This document shows, in pieces, positions 55,608 to 56,226 of a DNA stretch of 56,226 bases. Source of the DNA: Planctomycetaceae bacterium (lineage in GTDB: Bacteria > Planctomycetota > Planctomycetia > Pirellulales > Lacipirellulaceae). Position numbers and translations under genes: made by a program. The notes under the pieces are model-generated. The model did not search any database. It saw only the letters and a program-made list of their open reading frames with translations, and was not told where the DNA came from. Position 1 is the first letter of the stretch, and each line of letters opens with the position of its first letter. Where the stretch lies: assembly GCA_002702655.1 (NCBI GenBank), contig PABB01000065.1, positions 1 to 56,226 on the forward strand. The letters are read 5' to 3'.

Positions 55608-56226
55608 CAACGCATGCATCCATACGGTATACAACTGTTGTCTTTCTGTGGATCGGTCCACCGGCGCGACCGTCTCGCCAGCGGCGCGGCGAACAAAATC
55701 AGCAGCAAGCTCATCGGTTCGGGTACGGCGTGGGACGTGCTCTTCGCCGCAGCCTGCAGCGCCGCCGTTCCGAAATTGTTTTGCCATGCCGTGAGACCCG
55801 CTGTCGTGCCGTCGTTACGTTGCCACGCCAGAAAATCGGCCCCGTCGACATCGCCGTCGCCGTCGAAGTCTCCCGAGGAGGCGTCAATCACGGCGGTCAC
55901 GGCGACATTGTCAATCCAAAGATCGTGGCCGCCGGAGCCGTCCCCCTCGCCGCTGGAGAAGGTCAATAAGAACTCGACGGTCCCGCCAACTTCCAGGATA
56001 TTGTCTGCGAGTTCCGATAGGGAGTGATCGATGTCGTCGTGCGCCATATTGTCCCAGGCGCCGCCGACGTGGCTGATCTCATCGTCCCCGGACGTGTAAA
56101 TCACGCCGTTGGTAATGTCACCCGACGCTACGCTCAATTCGTAGGCTCGAGCGGCCTTGGGGCGGAAGGCATAGGCATCGAAATGGAAGCCGTCCAGCAC
56201 GATGTCACTGGCGCTATTATTGGTGA
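55607..56226 (-). CDS. PEP-CTERM protein with the shared beta domain and dockerin-like motif, 5' end outside the window
   Basis: At least 205 residues; the frame is open to the window edge, and the GTG at 56200 is internal. The visible part is the same beta domain as in the GH39-like enzyme at 8945 (LDGFHFDAYAFRPKAARAYE, GGHDLWIDNVAVT), then GDFDGDGDVDGADFLAWQR and a PEP-CTERM tail (HAVPEPMSLLLILF, then ARRSRRW). After the Arg cluster it has about 16 more residues (TDPQKDNSCIPYGCMR), which is unusual because PEP-CTERM tails normally end there. Its stop overlaps the start of the GH78 gene by one base. Similarity to the 10.6-11.1-kb region is strong even at the DNA level, with stretches of over 30 identical bases. 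Confidence 0.8.
   Translation of the reverse strand, partial: TNNSASDIVLDGFHFDAYAFRPKAARAYELSVASGDITNGVIYTSGDDEISHVGGAWDNMAHDDIDHSLSELADNILEVGGTVEFLLTFSSGEGDGSGGHDLWIDNVAVTAVIDASSGDFDGDGDVDGADFLAWQRNDGTTAGLTAWQNNFGTAALQAAAKSTSHAVPEPMSLLLILFAAPLARRSRRWTDPQKDNSCIPYGCMR

Noticed and set aside
1-56226. CRISPR arrays, tRNA or rRNA genes
   Set aside because: No regularly spaced short repeats, no cloverleaf-like stretch with a CCA-type end and no rRNA-like sequence were noticed by eye; a tRNAscan and Infernal run would settle it.

Overview
The window looks like a chromosomal piece of a Planctomycetota bacterium, most likely of the Pirellulales type. The evidence is a DUF1559 prepilin-like protein beside a small lipoprotein, many formylglycine-type sulfatases, secreted proteins ending in a dockerin-like Ca-loop motif (DGADFLEWQR type) plus a PEP-CTERM sorting tail, and an ECF sigma factor overlapping a FecR-domain gene. 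This is inference from gene content; I have no taxonomic search.

Layout. 1-5.7 kb: the 3' end of a LamG protein gene cut by an intact IS3-family element (about 2375-3604), a decayed sulfatase, and the lipoprotein/DUF1559 pair. 5.7-6.8 kb: no supported gene. 6.8-20.6 kb, plus strand: three PEP-CTERM proteins and a GH39-like glycosidase with its own PEP-CTERM tail (four PEP-CTERM genes in all), a nucleoside-hydrolase-like protein, two GH78 alpha-L-rhamnosidases and a broken GH2 gene. 20.7-37.1 kb, minus strand: a second GH39-like enzyme, GH78, a GH59 galactosidase with a GH78-type N-terminal domain, a Gfo/Idh/MocA oxidoreductase, GH3, a GH10-like xylanase and two sulfatases. 37.4-47.1 kb: a DUF5060 glycosidase, a Tat-exported helical-barrel enzyme, the sigma/FecR pair and a short GH78. 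47.3-47.8 kb: the tail of an RHS-type toxin with a possible immunity gene. 47.9-56.2 kb, minus strand: sulfatase, BNR-4 beta-propeller lyase candidate, sulfatase, GH78, and a PEP-CTERM protein running off the window.

Working together. Five GH78 rhamnosidases, four intact sulfatases, a BNR-4 protein of the kind that includes ulvan and rhamno-glucuronan lyases, and enzymes typical for xylose, arabinose, galactose and glucose side groups suggest a hub for taking apart a sulfated, rhamnose-rich polysaccharide such as ulvan or a related algal glycan. Nearly all products carry export signals. No SusC/SusD pair or sugar transporter is present here. The ECF sigma/FecR pair is a plausible local regulator. 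The substrate is inference; the enzyme families are read from motifs.

Several genes are decayed (sulfatase, GH2, RHS tail), and the IS element sits in the decayed left part, so the locus appears to be under turnover.
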